This document shows, piece after piece, positions 6,622-7,672 of a DNA stretch of 7,672 bases. Position 1 is the stretch's first letter; each line of letters begins with the position of its first letter. The notes under the pieces are model-generated. The model searched no databases and was not told the origin of the DNA. It saw only the letters and a program-made list of their open reading frames with translations. The stretch is from Planctomycetota bacterium. GTDB lineage: Bacteria > Planctomycetota > Planctomycetia > Planctomycetales > Planctomycetaceae. The position numbers were made by a program, and so were the translations under genes. The DNA lies in the NCBI GenBank assembly GCA_023429275.1, contig JAEYWB010000944.1, positions 1 through 7,672 on the forward strand. The letters run 5' to 3'.

Positions 6622-7672
6622 GTGCCGTTCGTTCAGCCCTCTCACTTCACGGTCTCGCAGATTCGAAGCGCCGCGACCTGCCCGCGGATCTTCTACTTCG
6701 ACACCGAGTACAACCGGCTCCACCCTACGGACACCCCTCGTGTCACCCGCACCTGGACGGTCGGCGGAGACGAGTCGACTGCTGCCGGAGGCCTCTTCCA
6801 TAACTCCATCGAACGCTTCAACTGGCTGGCCCGTCGAAAGCCCGACGTCGCCAGCCTGATCGAGTCGTACCAGAGCCCGGAAGAACTGCTTCAGGGGGTG
6901 ATGCGGCTGTTCAACGCGCAGGCGCTCAACCGGACGCTGCTCCACGCGAAGGACGCGGGCGTCATCGTGAACTTTTCCGGGTGCGTCGAGCGCTACATGC
7001 GGGAGCTCGTTGACATCGTCCATTACGGCCGCAGCCTCGGAAAAAGCCCGGCCGAGACGGTCCAGCAGCTCTTCGCCGATCTGTCGAAGCGTCTCGACGT
7101 GACGTTCCATGTCGGCCCCCGGAACGTCCCCGTCCATGTCACCGGCCGCCTCGACTACATCTTCTTCGACTGGCGGTCCGATTCGCTCCGAATCCTCGAC
7201 TACAAGCTGATGCCGGACACGCATCCCAATCACGACCAGTTTCAGGTCGTGACGTATGCGCTGATGCATCATCACCAGCACAGCACGCAGTGCGGTGCCG
7301 GCGTTCTGTACCTGCATCCGAAGCGGGTTCTGCACGAACTGTCGTGGGAGAAGGTCTACGATCAGCGTCACAAGGTCTACGACCTGCTCGCGTCGATGGT
7401 CGAGTGGCAGCGGTACGGCGAGGACCCTCAGACAGGGCTCAAACCCAAGGGGGAGCCCTCGGTCTGTGAAGGCTGCAAGTGGAACCGCCACGGCTACTGC
7501 GAAAAGGCACTCGGCCCGAAGATCGAAGGGGAGTTCGTGAGCTGGAGCGAGCTGGCCCTCCAGTCGGCCGAGCCGACTGTTGAGAAACGGCCCCCCGCGG
7601 TCGACGAAGAGCCGGAACCGGCATCGGTCGAGGAGACGGACGCCCGGGACGTGCCCGCCCCCGGGAAAAGCG
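6622..7672 (+). CDS. Cas4/RecB-like PD-(D/E)XK nuclease with Fe-S cysteines (3' end outside window)
   Basis: The frame from GTG 6622 stays open for 350 codons to the right edge. Residues 1-300 match the Cas4/RecB (PDDEXK_1-type) layout: SACTCPR-like start (here SAATCPRIFYFD) with Cys20; motif I His60 in GGLFHNSIERF; Asp178 in TGRLDYIFFD; Asp193 and Lys195 in RILDYK; and Gln208-x3-Tyr212 in DQFQVVTYAL. Cys282, Cys285 and Cys293 (VCEGCKWNRHGYC) join Cys20 to give the four-cysteine pattern that binds a 4Fe-4S cluster in Cas4, AddB and Dna2. All catalytic residues are present, so it should be an active metal-dependent DNA nuclease in the cytoplasm. From about residue 314 the chain becomes an acidic Pro/Glu-rich linker, suggesting a further domain or disordered tail beyond the window. 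It starts 13 bases after the ATPase stop. It is not a CRISPR Cas4 on present evidence, as no cas1, cas2 or array is seen. Confidence 0.93.
   Translation, partial: MPFVQPSHFTVSQIRSAATCPRIFYFDTEYNRLHPTDTPRVTRTWTVGGDESTAAGGLFHNSIERFNWLARRKPDVASLIESYQSPEELLQGVMRLFNAQALNRTLLHAKDAGVIVNFSGCVERYMRELVDIVHYGRSLGKSPAETVQQLFADLSKRLDVTFHVGPRNVPVHVTGRLDYIFFDWRSDSLRILDYKLMPDTHPNHDQFQVVTYALMHHHQHSTQCGAGVLYLHPKRVLHELSWEKVYDQRHKVYDLLASMVEWQRYGEDPQTGLKPKGEPSVCEGCKWNRHGYCEKALGPKIEGEFVSWSELALQSAEPTVEKRPPAVDEEPEPASVEETDARDVPAPGKS

Noticed and set aside
6562..7491. Minus-strand open frame (309 codons) opposite the nuclease
   Set aside because: The + strand frame carries the complete Cas4/RecB motif set and a strong ribosome binding site, so the opposite frame is a shadow.
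6622..7672. Nuclease gene as a true CRISPR-adaptation Cas4
   Set aside because: No cas1, cas2 or array is visible, and the coupling is to an ATPase gene, so only the family-level call is supported.

Overview
The window is a high-GC bacterial segment with strong G/C preference at third codon positions, all of whose convincing genes lie on the + strand. A planctomycete or close relative is the likeliest source. This is inferred from the style of the hopanoid-type RND/MMPL exporter and from an intergenic element whose ends resemble the 'CACAGAGG'-type repeats I associate with planctomycete genomes. There is no rRNA or other marker gene to confirm it.

Layout. (1) Bases 2-1282 hold the C-terminal part of an RND/MMPL-family membrane exporter, cut by the left edge. 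(2) Bases 1283-1379 are a short spacer with a perfect 7-bp hairpin and small direct repeats. (3) Bases 1380-1724 encode a 114-residue hypothetical protein with its own ribosome binding site. (4) Bases 1725-2072 are a 348-base gap holding a palindromic repeat element (about 1757-1868) and a leader containing short direct repeats. (5) Bases 2073-7672 hold three consecutive co-directional genes that look like one transcription unit: a 744-residue protein built from four tandem ~150-residue units plus a C-terminal winged-helix-like domain; a ~730-residue AAA+-type ATPase; and a Cas4/RecB-like PD-(D/E)XK nuclease with four cysteines placed for an iron-sulfur cluster. The nuclease runs off the right edge.

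The last three genes are the interesting part. A modular, probably nucleic-acid- or protein-binding scaffold, a P-loop ATPase and a Cas4-like nuclease together suggest a DNA-targeting machine, most plausibly phage defence or DNA repair. I could not match the trio to a named system (BREX, DISARM, Dnd, Dpd, Zorya and similar were considered), and no CRISPR array, cas1/cas2, methyltransferase, transposase or tRNA is visible in the window. The ATPase may itself carry a second, possibly degenerate, PD-(D/E)XK-like fold. The ATPase stop codon sits inside the nuclease ribosome binding site, which argues for coupled expression. The two upstream genes look like unrelated chromosomal neighbours, separated from the trio by the repeat-bearing gap.
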